Source: Planctomycetota bacterium (GTDB lineage: Bacteria; Planctomycetota; Planctomycetia; Pirellulales; Pirellulaceae). From it: a stretch of DNA of 64,000 bases. Of this stretch, positions 17,301-27,413 are shown piece by piece. The stretch lies in NCBI GenBank assembly GCA_014381825.1, contig JACNKX010000175.1:57410-121409 (forward strand), read 5' to 3'. Numbering within the stretch: the first letter of the stretch is position 1; every line of letters begins with the position of its first letter. The notes under the pieces are model-generated. The model was given only the letters and a program-made list of their open reading frames with translations, was not told where the DNA came from and searched no databases. The position numbers and the translations under genes are program-made.

Positions 17301-17677
17301 ACATGACTCGAGTGGAAAAGCACTTCTGCGAAGGGATGGACGAAGAGGATGATAGCTTCGATACGGTCTTCGTCCTACCATGCCTTTGCTTGGAACTAAT
17401 GCCATCGGCGTCAGTACGCTGACCTCACATGCCGAACGCCAAACGGAAGCCGATCCTCAAGGAGGTCCTTACTCGTCTACATCACAATGCCGCCTTTATG
17501 ACACATAACCTTTGCTTTACCGGACTTCATCGGATGACTATATTAGTTTTGACGAGAGATTGGCCGTCCCACGATCTACGTCCACCCCACCTTGCCGATC
17601 ATCCTCGCGGCGATCGTGATGATCGCCGTCGATGCTGAATTCATTTCTTTCACCGCACGATTAGTGGAGACTTTTGC
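17301..17677. other. Divergent intergenic region, no gene seen
   Basis: 377 bases between the ABC-exporter gene pair (minus strand) and the PSD1 gene (plus strand). It must hold promoters for both. A TATATT element at 17538-17543 is possible but has no clear partner. GGAG at 17666-17669 is the Shine-Dalgarno sequence of the PSD1 gene. No repeat or RNA gene is evident. Confidence 0.5.
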
Positions 17678-20600
17678 ATGCGGTTCCTGCTGACATGTCT
17701 GCTGTTTGTTGTGTCGCTCGCGCATGCCGCGATGGCGGCTGAGGAAGATTTGAAGCCTCGGCCTGAATTCGACGCCTCTGCGATCGAATTCTTCGAGAAG
17801 GAGATACGACCGCTACTTTCACAACGATGCTACGAGTGCCACAGCGCGAAATCGAAGGAGCTAGGCGGTAACTTGCGTCTCGACTCGCGACAAGCGGCGG
17901 TCGCTGGCGGCGACACGGGCCCTGCCATCGTCCTGAACAAGCCAGACGAGAGTCTGTTGATCGACGCAATCAATTACGGCGAAGTTTACCAAATGCCGCC
18001 GAAGTCAAAGCTGCCTTCGAAAGAGATCGCGGCGCTGACGAAATGGGTTTCAATGGGAGCTCCCTGGCCCAAAGAGGACCTTGCGCCAGCAGGCCATCTC
18101 GAAGCATTCGATCTGAAAGGCCGCAAGCAGGCTCATTGGTGTTGGCAACCTCTCCGCGACCCAAGACTTCCTCTCGTTAAAGATCGAGACTGGGCCCAGC
18201 AGCCTCTCGATAGTTTTATTCTCGCACGACTTGAGGAAGCCGAATTATCACCAGCCGCGCCGGCCAGTAAGCGGACCCTCATTCGCCGAGCTTATTTCGA
18301 CCTGATCGGACTTCCTCCTTCGCCAATCGAAGTGGATACGTTTCTGAGCGACCAATCGCCACAGGCATTCGAGAAGGTGATCGACCATCTGCTCGACTCG
18401 CCGCACTTTGGCGAACGATGGGCGCGACACTGGATGGACCTGATGCGTTATGCCGAGACGTATGGGCACGAGTTCGATTACACGATTCCCCATGCGTACA
18501 GGTATCGCGACTATTTGATTCGTGCGTTCAACGCAGATGTGCCCTACGATCGCTTTGTCACCGAACACATCGCCGGCGACTTACTTGAGCCACGTCGACA
18601 TCCCACGGACGGATCCAACGAATCGGTTATCGGCACGAGCTCGTGGTGGTTGGGCGAAGCGACTCACGCTCCAGTTGACGTTCTCGGTGACGAGGCGGGA
18701 CGTATAGATAATCAGATCGATGTGTTCAGCAAGACGTTCCTTGGCTTGACGATTGCTTGCGCGCGCTGTCACGACCACAAGTTCGATGCCATATCGACCA
18801 AGGATTACTACGCGATGGCAGGCTTCCTTCAGAGCTCGCGTCGGCATGAGTCAGTGCTTGATCCCGGTGGAAAGATCGCGGCGGCGACAAAGCAACTGAC
18901 TTCCCTTAAACGCCAGGGCGACGCGATAGTTCAAAGTGCCTACGCTAACAAAGATGCATCTGGCGATATGTTTGCGAGATACTTGCTTGCTACGCGGGAG
19001 GTACTATTTGGCGAACCGAAGCAGGACGTGCCATCGGAAGACGCCGCCGAGATCGTCTTTGAAGACTTCGAGTCGGAACAGTACAGCGGGTGGACGGCCA
19101 CTGGTACGGCCTTCGGCAGCGGCCCACAAAGCAAGGCAACGACACCCGGATATCAAGGTGACATCGGAGCCCAAGGGGAACGTTGGGTAAACTCGCACAA
19201 TATGCGAGACAGCGATAACGTGGCCCGAGGTGATGGGCACGTTGGGACGCTGACCAGCAACGTATTTACCATCGAGCGTTCAACGATCAAGTTTCTTGTT
19301 GGTGGCGGCAATCATAAGGATAAAACGTGCATTGATCTGCTGGTAGACGGGAAAGTCGTTCGTTCGCAGACTGGCTTCAACCAAAATAAAATGCGACCTG
19401 CTCAGTTTGACGTCGCAGATCTCGTCGGTAAGCCCGCGAGGATCCGAGTCGTCGATCAACAAAAAGGCGGCTGGGGGAACATCGGGATCGATCACATCGT
19501 ATTTAGTAACAGCGGTCAATCACATCGGCGCTCGATCAAAGAAGTCGCTGGAGAATTCGGCGTCGACGCGAAGCGACTCACTCGCTGGGTCACGGCGATT
19601 TCGAACGATGCGGTCAAGGTTCGATCGCATCCGCTGTACGCCTGGACTCGGGTGGCGGAATCGTTCAACGAGAAAGACTTTACATCACTCCGATCCGCCC
19701 TCGACAACGAAGCTGAATCCAGAACCAATTTTGAAAAGCGATACCCGCCTCTCACCGAGTTCGAAGACTTTGATGAATGGTTCGTCACGGGACACGCCTT
19801 TGGTACCGAACCAACGGAAAGCGGCGAATGGAACGCGAATGCTCCTGAGGCAGTGCGGCTGCTTCCCGCGGTTGCGAATAGCGGCCGGATCTCCAATCGG
19901 ATGCATGGCACGTTACGCTCGCCAACGTTCACACTCGAGCATCCCAATATCTACTACCGAGTCAGGGGCGAAGGCGTAAAGATTCGGCTCGTCCTGGACG
20001 GTTACTTCATGGACACGAACAACGGCTTGCTCTTTAAGGGCTTCACCTTCGACGTCAACTCGCCGGATACCTTCACGTGGCACCACCAAGCACAAGACGT
20101 CGGACGTTACCTCGGGCATCGCGGCTACATCGAGATACTCGACTACGGCGATGGCTCAGTTGAAATCGATGAGATTCGCTTTTCCAATGAGGGCAAGCCA
20201 CCGGAAACACTTAGCTCGGTGGCCGCAAGAGTACTTTCCTCCGACGCGAACTCGATTGAAGAGTTAGCAGACGCATTTGGATCGATCTGGCAAGGCGTAA
20301 TCGCTTCTGGCACTACTGCGAGAGACCACACTTTCGGCACGAGCAAAGACTTGGTTGCACTGTGGAATTGGGTTGCCAGCAACGATCTACTACCAGTTGA
20401 TGCTCCTGTTGCCGAGAAGCTCGCCGCTACACACGGCGCGATGCAGAACGTATCGCTCTCAGCGGGCGGGCGGGTCCTCAGCCTGACGGAAGGGACAGGA
20501 GAAGACCAACGAATCTATGTGCGAGGCAATCATCGAGCGCTTGGCAAAGTTGCCCCGCGACAATTCCTTGAAGCTTTGGTGCGCGAGCCTTCCAAACTGA

Positions 20601-21490
20601 ATGAGGGCAGCGGTCGACTTCAGCTTGCACGTCAGATCACCGATCCTTCGAATCCGATGACAGCCCGTGTCATGGTCAATCGCGTTTGGCATCACCTTAC
20701 CGGGCGAGGGATCGTTGCGTCGACGGACAACTTCGGTGTACTGGGGTACGAGCCCACGCACCCCGAACTTCTGGACCACTTGGCCTCTGGCTTCATTCGA
20801 GAAGGCTGGTCGATTAAGCGACTACTCAAGCAGATCACGCGTAGCAGCACCTATCAAATGGCAAGTACGCCGAACGAGCACGGCGATTCGGCAGATCCAC
20901 AGAATCTGCTTCTTCATCGATCCCGGATTCGTCGGCTGCAAGGCGAGGCGATTCGCGATTCGATCCTAACCGTCTCGGGACGCCTCGACCGAACCGCGTT
21001 CGGGCCAAGCGTGCCCATTCATATCACTTCGTTCATGCAGGGACGAGGCCGTCCGAAGAACAGTGGCCCGCTCGATGGTAACGGGCGGAGAAGTTTGTAC
21101 ATCGAAGTCCGAAGAAACTTTCTCTCGCCGATGATGCTCGCGTTTGACTCGCCCATTCCATTCAATGCGGTCGGACGACGGAACGCCTCGAATGTGCCAT
21201 CGCAAGCCCTGTTCATGATGAACGATCCATTCGTCGTCGAACAAGCGAAGTTGTGGGCGCAACGAGTTGTTTCGAAAGACGTGACAACACAGGCTCGGAT
21301 CAACGCCGTTTACCTCGCAGCGTTCTCTCGCCCGCCAACTGATCAGGAAGTTGCCGAAGGGATCGCCTTCCTGAAACAACAAGCCGCATCGCTGGGCTTG
21401 ACGGGAGAGCGAGCAATCTACGATGAACGAGTCTGGGCTGACTACTGCCATGTGCTAATGAACGTCAAAGAGTTTGTGTTTCTGAACTAG
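17678..21490 (+). CDS. PSD1 and planctomycete cytochrome C (DUF1549/DUF1553) protein
   Basis: 1270-aa exported protein of a hallmark planctomycete family. Signal peptide residues 1-20 (ending AAMAAE). The PSCyt1 domain carries heme-c motif Cys51-Tyr-Glu-Cys54-His55. DUF1549 (about residues 165-370) starts PLDSFILARLEEA and holds a second CxxCH, Cys361-Ala-Arg-Cys364-His365. The middle (about residues 445-850) contains two beta-sandwich-like segments with similar openings, EDFESEQYSGWTATGTAFG and FEDFDEWFVTGHAFG. DUF1553 (about residues 985-1260) closes the protein with NPMTARVMVNRVWHHL and SFMQGRGRPKNSGP. Function is unproven; the heme sites and the invariable DUF1501 partner suggest extracellular oxidative breakdown of polysaccharides. 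The DUF1501 gene follows by 23 bases. Confidence 0.95.
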   Translation: MRFLLTCLLFVVSLAHAAMAAEEDLKPRPEFDASAIEFFEKEIRPLLSQRCYECHSAKSKELGGNLRLDSRQAAVAGGDTGPAIVLNKPDESLLIDAINYGEVYQMPPKSKLPSKEIAALTKWVSMGAPWPKEDLAPAGHLEAFDLKGRKQAHWCWQPLRDPRLPLVKDRDWAQQPLDSFILARLEEAELSPAAPASKRTLIRRAYFDLIGLPPSPIEVDTFLSDQSPQAFEKVIDHLLDSPHFGERWARHWMDLMRYAETYGHEFDYTIPHAYRYRDYLIRAFNADVPYDRFVTEHIAGDLLEPRRHPTDGSNESVIGTSSWWLGEATHAPVDVLGDEAGRIDNQIDVFSKTFLGLTIACARCHDHKFDAISTKDYYAMAGFLQSSRRHESVLDPGGKIAAATKQLTSLKRQGDAIVQSAYANKDASGDMFARYLLATREVLFGEPKQDVPSEDAAEIVFEDFESEQYSGWTATGTAFGSGPQSKATTPGYQGDIGAQGERWVNSHNMRDSDNVARGDGHVGTLTSNVFTIERSTIKFLVGGGNHKDKTCIDLLVDGKVVRSQTGFNQNKMRPAQFDVADLVGKPARIRVVDQQKGGWGNIGIDHIVFSNSGQSHRRSIKEVAGEFGVDAKRLTRWVTAISNDAVKVRSHPLYAWTRVAESFNEKDFTSLRSALDNEAESRTNFEKRYPPLTEFEDFDEWFVTGHAFGTEPTESGEWNANAPEAVRLLPAVANSGRISNRMHGTLRSPTFTLEHPNIYYRVRGEGVKIRLVLDGYFMDTNNGLLFKGFTFDVNSPDTFTWHHQAQDVGRYLGHRGYIEILDYGDGSVEIDEIRFSNEGKPPETLSSVAARVLSSDANSIEELADAFGSIWQGVIASGTTARDHTFGTSKDLVALWNWVASNDLLPVDAPVAEKLAATHGAMQNVSLSAGGRVLSLTEGTGEDQRIYVRGNHRALGKVAPRQFLEALVREPSKLNEGSGRLQLARQITDPSNPMTARVMVNRVWHHLTGRGIVASTDNFGVLGYEPTHPELLDHLASGFIREGWSIKRLLKQITRSSTYQMASTPNEHGDSADPQNLLLHRSRIRRLQGEAIRDSILTVSGRLDRTAFGPSVPIHITSFMQGRGRPKNSGPLDGNGRRSLYIEVRRNFLSPMMLAFDSPIPFNAVGRRNASNVPSQALFMMNDPFVVEQAKLWAQRVVSKDVTTQARINAVYLAAFSRPPTDQEVAEGIAFLKQQAASLGLTGERAIYDERVWADYCHVLMNVKEFVFLN

Positions 21491-21513
21491 AAGCATTCCG
21501 TAGGATCTTACAA

Positions 21514-22968
21514 ATGAAGAGTACGCATTGCGGGCGATTCAACGCTCTGCCTCTGACGAGACGCGACATGCTAAGTCGTACGGCGAGCGGATTTGGCGCG
21601 GTCGCGTTAACGGCATTGCTCGGTGACTCTGAATATGGCGACTTTGCTGACCAGGCTGAAGCGGCTGAATCACGCAGCCCGTTTGATCCTCGTCCGACCC
21701 ATTTCCCGCCGCAGTGCAAGAGCGTCATCTATCTGTATATGGATGGTGGACCGTCGCAAGTCGACACATGGGACCCCAAGCCGTTGTTGACAGAGCAAAA
21801 CGGTAAGCCCTTTGCGATGAAGATGGAGCCAACGCAGTTCAACAACAATGGCAACACGCTGGGTAGCCCGTGGAAGTTCTCGCAACATGGCGAGAGCGGC
21901 ACACCAGTCAGCGAGTTGTTTCCTCACATCGCAAAACACGTCGACGATCTGGCGGTGATTCGCTCCATGACGTCGGCCTTCTCCGAACACACGAACGCCA
22001 ACTATTTTTTGCACACTGGCAGCGGTTTGCAGGGCCGGCCAAGTATGGGTGCATGGTTTGGCTACGGACTCGGTTCTCGGTGCCAAGAGTTGCCGGGCTT
22101 CATCGTATTGAATGGGGGATTAATTCCGCCAGGGGGACTCGATTGTTTCAATAGTGGATTTCTGCCGGCAAGTTACCAGGGCTCAGTGTTTGACAGTAAT
22201 GATCCGCCGGTCGCCAATATCCGCCGCTCCGAATCAAGCGATGAATTGCAGCGGAATAAACTCGCCTTCCTGAATAAACTTGACGCTGGCGTTCTGGACC
22301 GCATCGGGCACGTTGATCAACTCGAATCCGCCATCGCAAATTATGAACTTGCTTATCGCATGCAAGTCGCAGTTCCCGATTTGGCTGACCTCAGCCATGA
22401 AACAGAAGTAACTCGCGAGATGTATGGGATGAACGCGAAGACAAAGGGGACGTCAACATTCGGGCGTCAGTGTCTGCTCGCTCGCAGACTGGTCGAACGT
22501 GGCGTGCGTTTTATCGAGTTGACTTGCCCGTCGGTTGGACATGATCGGTGGGATCAACATGGCAATCTCAAGAACGGGCATGAGCAAAACGCCGTCGCCG
22601 TCGATCAACCCATTGCTGGCCTGCTGCAAGACTTGAAACAACGCGATTTGCTCAAGGATACACTTCTCGTTTGGAGTGGCGAGTTCGGTCGAACGCCTTT
22701 CGCTCAAGGGACCAATGGTCGCGATCACAATCCGTTCGGATTCAGTCTTTGGATGGCTGGTGGTGGCGTAAAGGGAGGCACGACTTACGGAGCGACTGAT
22801 GAATATGGTTACAAGGCGATCGAGAACCGGCTCGAGATTCACGACCTGCACGCGACAATGCTACATCTTTGCGGCGTCGATCACGAGCGGCAAACATTTC
22901 GATTCAGCGGTCGCGACATGCGCCTGACGGACGTTCACGGACGTGTCATTCACGAAGTCCTCGCGTAA
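21514..22968 (+). CDS. DUF1501 Tat-exported protein
   Basis: 484-aa partner of the PSD1 protein. The N-terminus has a twin-arginine signal (LTRRDMLSRTASGFGAVAL), so it is exported folded, consistent with a metal cofactor. The body matches DUF1501, a distant alkaline-phosphatase/sulfatase relative: YLYMDGGPSQVDTWDPK at residues 71-87, RQCLLARRLVERGVRFIEL, and WSGEFGRTPFAQGTNGRDHNP near residue 400, with Asp, Glu and His residues likely to bind metal. The gene sits 23 bases after PSD1 and 44 bases before the next gene, so the three probably form an operon. The reaction is not known for the family. Confidence 0.95.
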   Translation: MKSTHCGRFNALPLTRRDMLSRTASGFGAVALTALLGDSEYGDFADQAEAAESRSPFDPRPTHFPPQCKSVIYLYMDGGPSQVDTWDPKPLLTEQNGKPFAMKMEPTQFNNNGNTLGSPWKFSQHGESGTPVSELFPHIAKHVDDLAVIRSMTSAFSEHTNANYFLHTGSGLQGRPSMGAWFGYGLGSRCQELPGFIVLNGGLIPPGGLDCFNSGFLPASYQGSVFDSNDPPVANIRRSESSDELQRNKLAFLNKLDAGVLDRIGHVDQLESAIANYELAYRMQVAVPDLADLSHETEVTREMYGMNAKTKGTSTFGRQCLLARRLVERGVRFIELTCPSVGHDRWDQHGNLKNGHEQNAVAVDQPIAGLLQDLKQRDLLKDTLLVWSGEFGRTPFAQGTNGRDHNPFGFSLWMAGGGVKGGTTYGATDEYGYKAIENRLEIHDLHATMLHLCGVDHERQTFRFSGRDMRLTDVHGRVIHEVLA

Positions 22969-23012
22969 CAATTGGACGTGGGCTCGAGACTAAAGAAGGC
23001 AAGTGAGACCCA

Positions 23013-26000
23013 ATGCTTCGAGCCACGATCTCTCTCGCGCTATGCGTGGGCCTCCTCTCATCGCAAACGCACGCCGAAGAATCACCACCTAAACACCGCT
23101 GGATCTTCGATGCCGAACATGTCCAGGGGCAACGGTTGACGGCAGACCTTGGCAGCTTGAGTGGCGATTGGCTCGGGGGTGTCAAGTTTACCAGCGAGCC
23201 TTCTGCACTACAGTTGAATGGCGAATCCAATCACATTGCGTGGCCAACTGAAGGGGCGCACACACAACTTCCGAAGCAAGCATGCAGTTTCGCGGCATGG
23301 GTCACCGTTGACCGTGTTCAGGATTGGGGAAGTATCGTCGGGGCGATTCAAGACAACGGAGACTTCGAGCGTGGCTGGATGCTCGGCTTTCAACAGACCA
23401 AGTTCTTTCTGGCGATCGCAAGCACCAAGACCAAGCGGCTGACCTATTTGACCGCGAAAGACGACTTCGTGTTGGGTGTGTGGTATCACGTCGTCGGCAC
23501 CTACGACGGAGCGACCATGCGGTTGTTCGTCGACGGGGAAATCGCGGCAAGTTCGGAACAGCAATCGGGGGATATTCTGTACCCGCCAAAGACTTGGTTG
23601 GATATCGGAGCATACCACGACGACAACGACTTCTATCCGATGGCAGGGAAGATTGCGGAAGTCAGCATTTACGGTCGTGCGGTATCCGGCTCCGACGTCC
23701 GGCGACAGTTCGACGCGACAATACATCGCTTTCCGTCAGCCGAAGCAATTGTCGAAGAAGTCGCTGCCTGGCCTACTTATATGCGCGATAATGCGAGATC
23801 CGGAGTCACGTCAGAGAAAGTAGGATTGCCGCTCTATAAGTCGTGGGAGTACCGTAGCCGAGTTGCTCCAGCACCGGCTTGGCCGCCCCCGGCGAACCAG
23901 GATTTCTGGCACGAAAAACATGGCCTCCCGGCACGCGTGACCTATGACCGCGCCATGCACGTCGTTTCCGATGGCAAACGAGTCTACTTTGGCTCTTCGT
24001 CGGAAGACCAAGTCTTTGCAATCGAATTGGCGACAGGTGAGCGACGCTGGTCGTTCTTCGCCGAGGGACCGGTACGTTTGGCACCGACGATCGCAGACGA
24101 CAAGATCTATTTCGGTTCCGATGATGGTCGTGCTTATTGCCTTAACGCGAGTGATGGAAAACTCGTTTGGCGGTATCAAGTCAGTGCGAATGATCGACGA
24201 ATTCCGGGCAATGGTCGAATCGTGTCTCTCTTACCAGTTCGAACCGGTATCATGATTGAATCCGGCCAAGTGCGATTCGCCGCGGGGTTGTTTCCTTTGC
24301 AAGGGACTTTCCAATATGCGTTAGATATGACATCAGGCGCTGAGTTGGCAAAGGGGAAGATCGCGTTCTCGCCGCAAGGCTATATGCAACGGCGCGGGAG
24401 TAGCGTGCTGGTCGCACAAGGTCGTGCGCCGAACTCGCGTTTGGCGACTTCATCGCAACGCGTCAAAATAAGAGTCGAATCCACAGGCGATCCTCTCGGT
24501 GCCTTCCCTCTCGCTCAGATTCGAGCCGGTAACATCCGTTTCGCGGGCGGCGAGGGCAAGGTCGGTGCCTTTGACGATTCAGACCAATTGATCTGGAGTA
24601 CCGAAGTCACGGGCGGAGCTTACTCGTTAGCCGTCGTCAGTAACTCACTTCTGGTGAGTACGGATCAAGGAGTCGTCTATCGGTTCACATCAACTTCACA
24701 CGAGACGCCCAGACGCTGGGATCTACGACGCCGCCATCCCGTCGTAAGGGCCGAACCCGTTTCGCCAGCGGCTGCTGGCATCGCGCAATGGACCAGCATC
24801 GACCAGGGCTACTGCTTGCTGATCGGCAATCGCTGCGAAGACCTTGCAGTCGAGCTGGCGCATCGCACTCAATTGAAGATCCTCTGCGCTGTCGCCAATG
24901 ACAACGATGCTGAAGCCGCTCGACGTCATCTGGATGCTGCCGGTGTTTACGGCCAAGTAACGGTGCAACTCGTTCCGCATGAACAGCTGCCTTACGCGTC
25001 GGGACTCTTTAACCTGATCGTCTGCGACCGTAAGACAACATCGACTCTCATCCCATCTGCCGACGAAGTCTATCGACTGTTGCGCCCAGGAAACGGAACC
25101 GGAATCGTTCTCGCCGTCTCTCCGCGAGTCACCTCCAACGATTTAGGTCGGTGGGCCAAATCGATCGATCCGAAAGAACTCGAATCGCCGGGCAATGGAA
25201 CGATTCGCTTGGTGATTCGGCGCAAAGCACTTGAGAATGCCGGCGAGTGGACGCACATGTACGCGGGTGTTGGAAACACCTCGTGCAGCGAAGATGAACG
25301 CGTCGGTAGCGATCTCGCACTTCAGTGGTTCGGCGAACCCGGCCCGCAAAAGATGCTCGACCGTCATCATCGCACCGTGCCACCCTTATACATTGCTGGA
25401 CGCCTCTTCGTTCCAGGCAATGACCGAGTCTATGGTGTCGATGCTTATAACGGAACCGTGCTGTGGAATGTCGAAGTCGCGAACTCGCGGCGAGTCGCTG
25501 TGATGCGAGACGCCGGCAGCATGGCCGCGTCGAAGGAGTACCTGTACGTCGCGGCAGGAGATCGTTGTTATGGATTGGCTTCACCAACAGGTGCCTTCGA
25601 GCTGAACATTCCCGTTCCACCGCTGACCGACGGTCAGCCGCGAGACTGGGGCTATGTGGCGTACGTCGGTGATCGATTGTTGGGAAGTGCGACGAAGCCC
25701 GAAGCTTCGCACGGCGACCACGGTCGCGAACAGATTGACGACGCTTACTACGACTTCGTGCCGCTTGTCACCAGCGACGCCATCTTCTCGAAGAACCGCC
25801 ACACGGGCACCCATCACTGGCAGTACGAGACAACCGCCGGCGCAATCGTCAATGCGACGATTACGATCGGAGGCGGGCGCGTCTATTTCATTGAAAGCAC
25901 GAATTCGGCGACGCGCGACGCGGCGAGCGGGAGATCGACACTCGATGAGTTATTGCAAGACAACGCCAATCTCGTCGCGTTGAATCTCGAAACGGGAAAG

Positions 26001-26567
26001 CAACTCTGGCGGGAAGCTTGCGATTTCAGTGAACTTCAACATCAGGTGTTCCTGTGCTACGCGGAGGACAAAGTCGTCGTCGTCGGAACAAAGAACAAAC
26101 AGGAAGACTTGAAGCCGTTCCTTTGGTACGACTTGCACGGCTTTGATGCTACGAGCGGCGAACCTGTTTGGTCCGCGACTCAGAACCAACGATGGGAAGT
26201 AAACGGCAGTCATGGGGAACAAGACCACCATCCGACGATTGTCGGCGACACGGTGTACCAACAGCCCTACGCCTACGACTTGCATACCGGCGAGCGAAGG
26301 GATGATTGGCAATTCGCGCGAGGTGGACATGGTTGCGGCGCGTTGTCTGCATCGGCATCAACGGTCTTTTTTCGCGCCGCCAATCCGACGATGTGCGACT
26401 TGGCGACAGGAAAGAACAGCAAAGTAACGCAAGTCAGCCGCCCTGGTTGTTGGATTAATATGATCCCAGCAGGAGGTTTGCTAATGATCCCCGAGGCAAG
26501 TTCTGGCTGCACCTGCGATTTTCCAGTACAAGCCTCGATGGTCTTCGCGCCAGCGGTCGGCTTCTGA
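23013..26567 (+). CDS. Secreted LamG-PQQ beta-propeller protein with a methyltransferase-like insert
   Basis: 1184-aa secreted protein. Signal peptide residues 1-21 (ending QTHAEE). A LamG/concanavalin-like domain occupies about residues 25-240 (CSFAAWVTVDR, WYHVVGTYDGATMRLFVDG, AEVSIYGRAVS). From about residue 310 come PQQ-type propeller blades (RVYFGSSSEDQVFAIELATGERRW; DDGRAYCLNASDGKLVW). At about residues 590-745 a Rossmann segment like a SAM methyltransferase interrupts the propeller (CLLIGNRCEDLAVELA, ASGLFNLIVCD, VYRLLRPGN), after which blades resume to the C-terminus. Predicted location is the periplasm or surface. It lies 44 bases after the DUF1501 gene. Whether cofactor or SAM is bound is unknown. 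Confidence 0.85.
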   Translation: MLRATISLALCVGLLSSQTHAEESPPKHRWIFDAEHVQGQRLTADLGSLSGDWLGGVKFTSEPSALQLNGESNHIAWPTEGAHTQLPKQACSFAAWVTVDRVQDWGSIVGAIQDNGDFERGWMLGFQQTKFFLAIASTKTKRLTYLTAKDDFVLGVWYHVVGTYDGATMRLFVDGEIAASSEQQSGDILYPPKTWLDIGAYHDDNDFYPMAGKIAEVSIYGRAVSGSDVRRQFDATIHRFPSAEAIVEEVAAWPTYMRDNARSGVTSEKVGLPLYKSWEYRSRVAPAPAWPPPANQDFWHEKHGLPARVTYDRAMHVVSDGKRVYFGSSSEDQVFAIELATGERRWSFFAEGPVRLAPTIADDKIYFGSDDGRAYCLNASDGKLVWRYQVSANDRRIPGNGRIVSLLPVRTGIMIESGQVRFAAGLFPLQGTFQYALDMTSGAELAKGKIAFSPQGYMQRRGSSVLVAQGRAPNSRLATSSQRVKIRVESTGDPLGAFPLAQIRAGNIRFAGGEGKVGAFDDSDQLIWSTEVTGGAYSLAVVSNSLLVSTDQGVVYRFTSTSHETPRRWDLRRRHPVVRAEPVSPAAAGIAQWTSIDQGYCLLIGNRCEDLAVELAHRTQLKILCAVANDNDAEAARRHLDAAGVYGQVTVQLVPHEQLPYASGLFNLIVCDRKTTSTLIPSADEVYRLLRPGNGTGIVLAVSPRVTSNDLGRWAKSIDPKELESPGNGTIRLVIRRKALENAGEWTHMYAGVGNTSCSEDERVGSDLALQWFGEPGPQKMLDRHHRTVPPLYIAGRLFVPGNDRVYGVDAYNGTVLWNVEVANSRRVAVMRDAGSMAASKEYLYVAAGDRCYGLASPTGAFELNIPVPPLTDGQPRDWGYVAYVGDRLLGSATKPEASHGDHGREQIDDAYYDFVPLVTSDAIFSKNRHTGTHHWQYETTAGAIVNATITIGGGRVYFIESTNSATRDAASGRSTLDELLQDNANLVALNLETGKQLWREACDFSELQHQVFLCYAEDKVVVVGTKNKQEDLKPFLWYDLHGFDATSGEPVWSATQNQRWEVNGSHGEQDHHPTIVGDTVYQQPYAYDLHTGERRDDWQFARGGHGCGALSASASTVFFRAANPTMCDLATGKNSKVTQVSRPGCWINMIPAGGLLMIPEASSGCTCDFPVQASMVFAPAVGF

Positions 26568-26919
26568 TCGTTGTGAGTGATTACACTCGCTGTGGATGCA
26601 TCGTCGCCCTTTCCAGGGCATGTCTCGCAACGTGGATTTGGGTTCAGTATTCGACGAAAGGGCACTCCTTGTCTGGTGATTCGCCGTATTCGAAGGAGTG
26701 CGATTTCGTCGCGAAAGGACTGGAAATGCGTATCGAATGCCTGCATAATCAGTCTTGTCGCTACATTTGTGTTGTCGTGTTTCCGGGTAGGGTAAACAAG
26801 CGGCACTTGCTATTGATCGGACCGATCGATCATGATCAAGTATGACGATAAGCGGTATGCAGAATGGATTCTTGGCCTCGACAGAACAGTTATTCACTGG
26901 CCAAGTGAGGACAAATCTG
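26568..26919. other. Intergenic region, no gene seen
   Basis: 352 bases between the PQQ chimera and the FHA gene. There is no supportable coding frame, apart from a possible longer N-terminus of the FHA protein (in-frame ATG at 26842). Shine-Dalgarno-like GAGGA at 26907-26911 serves the chosen FHA start. No strong hairpin was found. Confidence 0.5.
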
Positions 26920-27372
26920 ATGGCTTCGTCAGTCTTCGACGTCGACGGTGGGAACCGACAAGTTCGGTTTAGCCCCGAGATGCTTCAGTTGCTTTTCGCC
27001 CAGCGCGAATCGCGCGATGATCGCGAGGCGTTTCTATTGATCCGCGACGGTCGCCGCTGGGGTGACATGCATCGCTTACGGCCCGGGACGTCGATCCCTG
27101 TCGGTCGCGTAGCAACCGACGGAATCATTGTGCGAGACGACCGCTGCAGCCGAGTTCATTGCGAGTTCTATCTCCAGGACCAACAGTGGTACGTGCGAGA
27201 CCTTGGCAGTCGGAATGGTACGAAACTGAACGGCGAGATAATTCAAGTTGCTGTACCCGTCAAGAACGGCGACATCATTCGTATTGGGCACACGAAATTG
27301 ATGTTCACGCGAGATCTTGCCGAAGTCGTCAGCGCGGAAGACGACTGCGATGACTCGACCAACGACGAATGA
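26920..27372 (+). CDS. FHA domain protein
   Basis: 150-aa cytoplasmic protein with a forkhead-associated phosphothreonine-binding domain. With the chosen start, the domain spans about residues 45-130: GR in PVGRVATDG, SRVHCEF, and RDLGSRNGTKLNG carry the Gly-Arg, Ser-x-x-His and Asn-Gly residues that line the FHA ligand pocket. ATG 26920 is preceded by GAGGA at eight bases; ATGs at 26842 and 26857 lack one. It ends 41 bases from the convergent gspF, the last gene of the pilus-like locus. It may read Ser/Thr phosphorylation, but no kinase gene is in the window. Confidence 0.88.
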   Translation: MASSVFDVDGGNRQVRFSPEMLQLLFAQRESRDDREAFLLIRDGRRWGDMHRLRPGTSIPVGRVATDGIIVRDDRCSRVHCEFYLQDQQWYVRDLGSRNGTKLNGEIIQVAVPVKNGDIIRIGHTKLMFTRDLAEVVSAEDDCDDSTNDE

Positions 27373-27413
27373 CAGCATCGAGCCTGACAACGTCGATCTC
27401 TTCGACGAACAGA

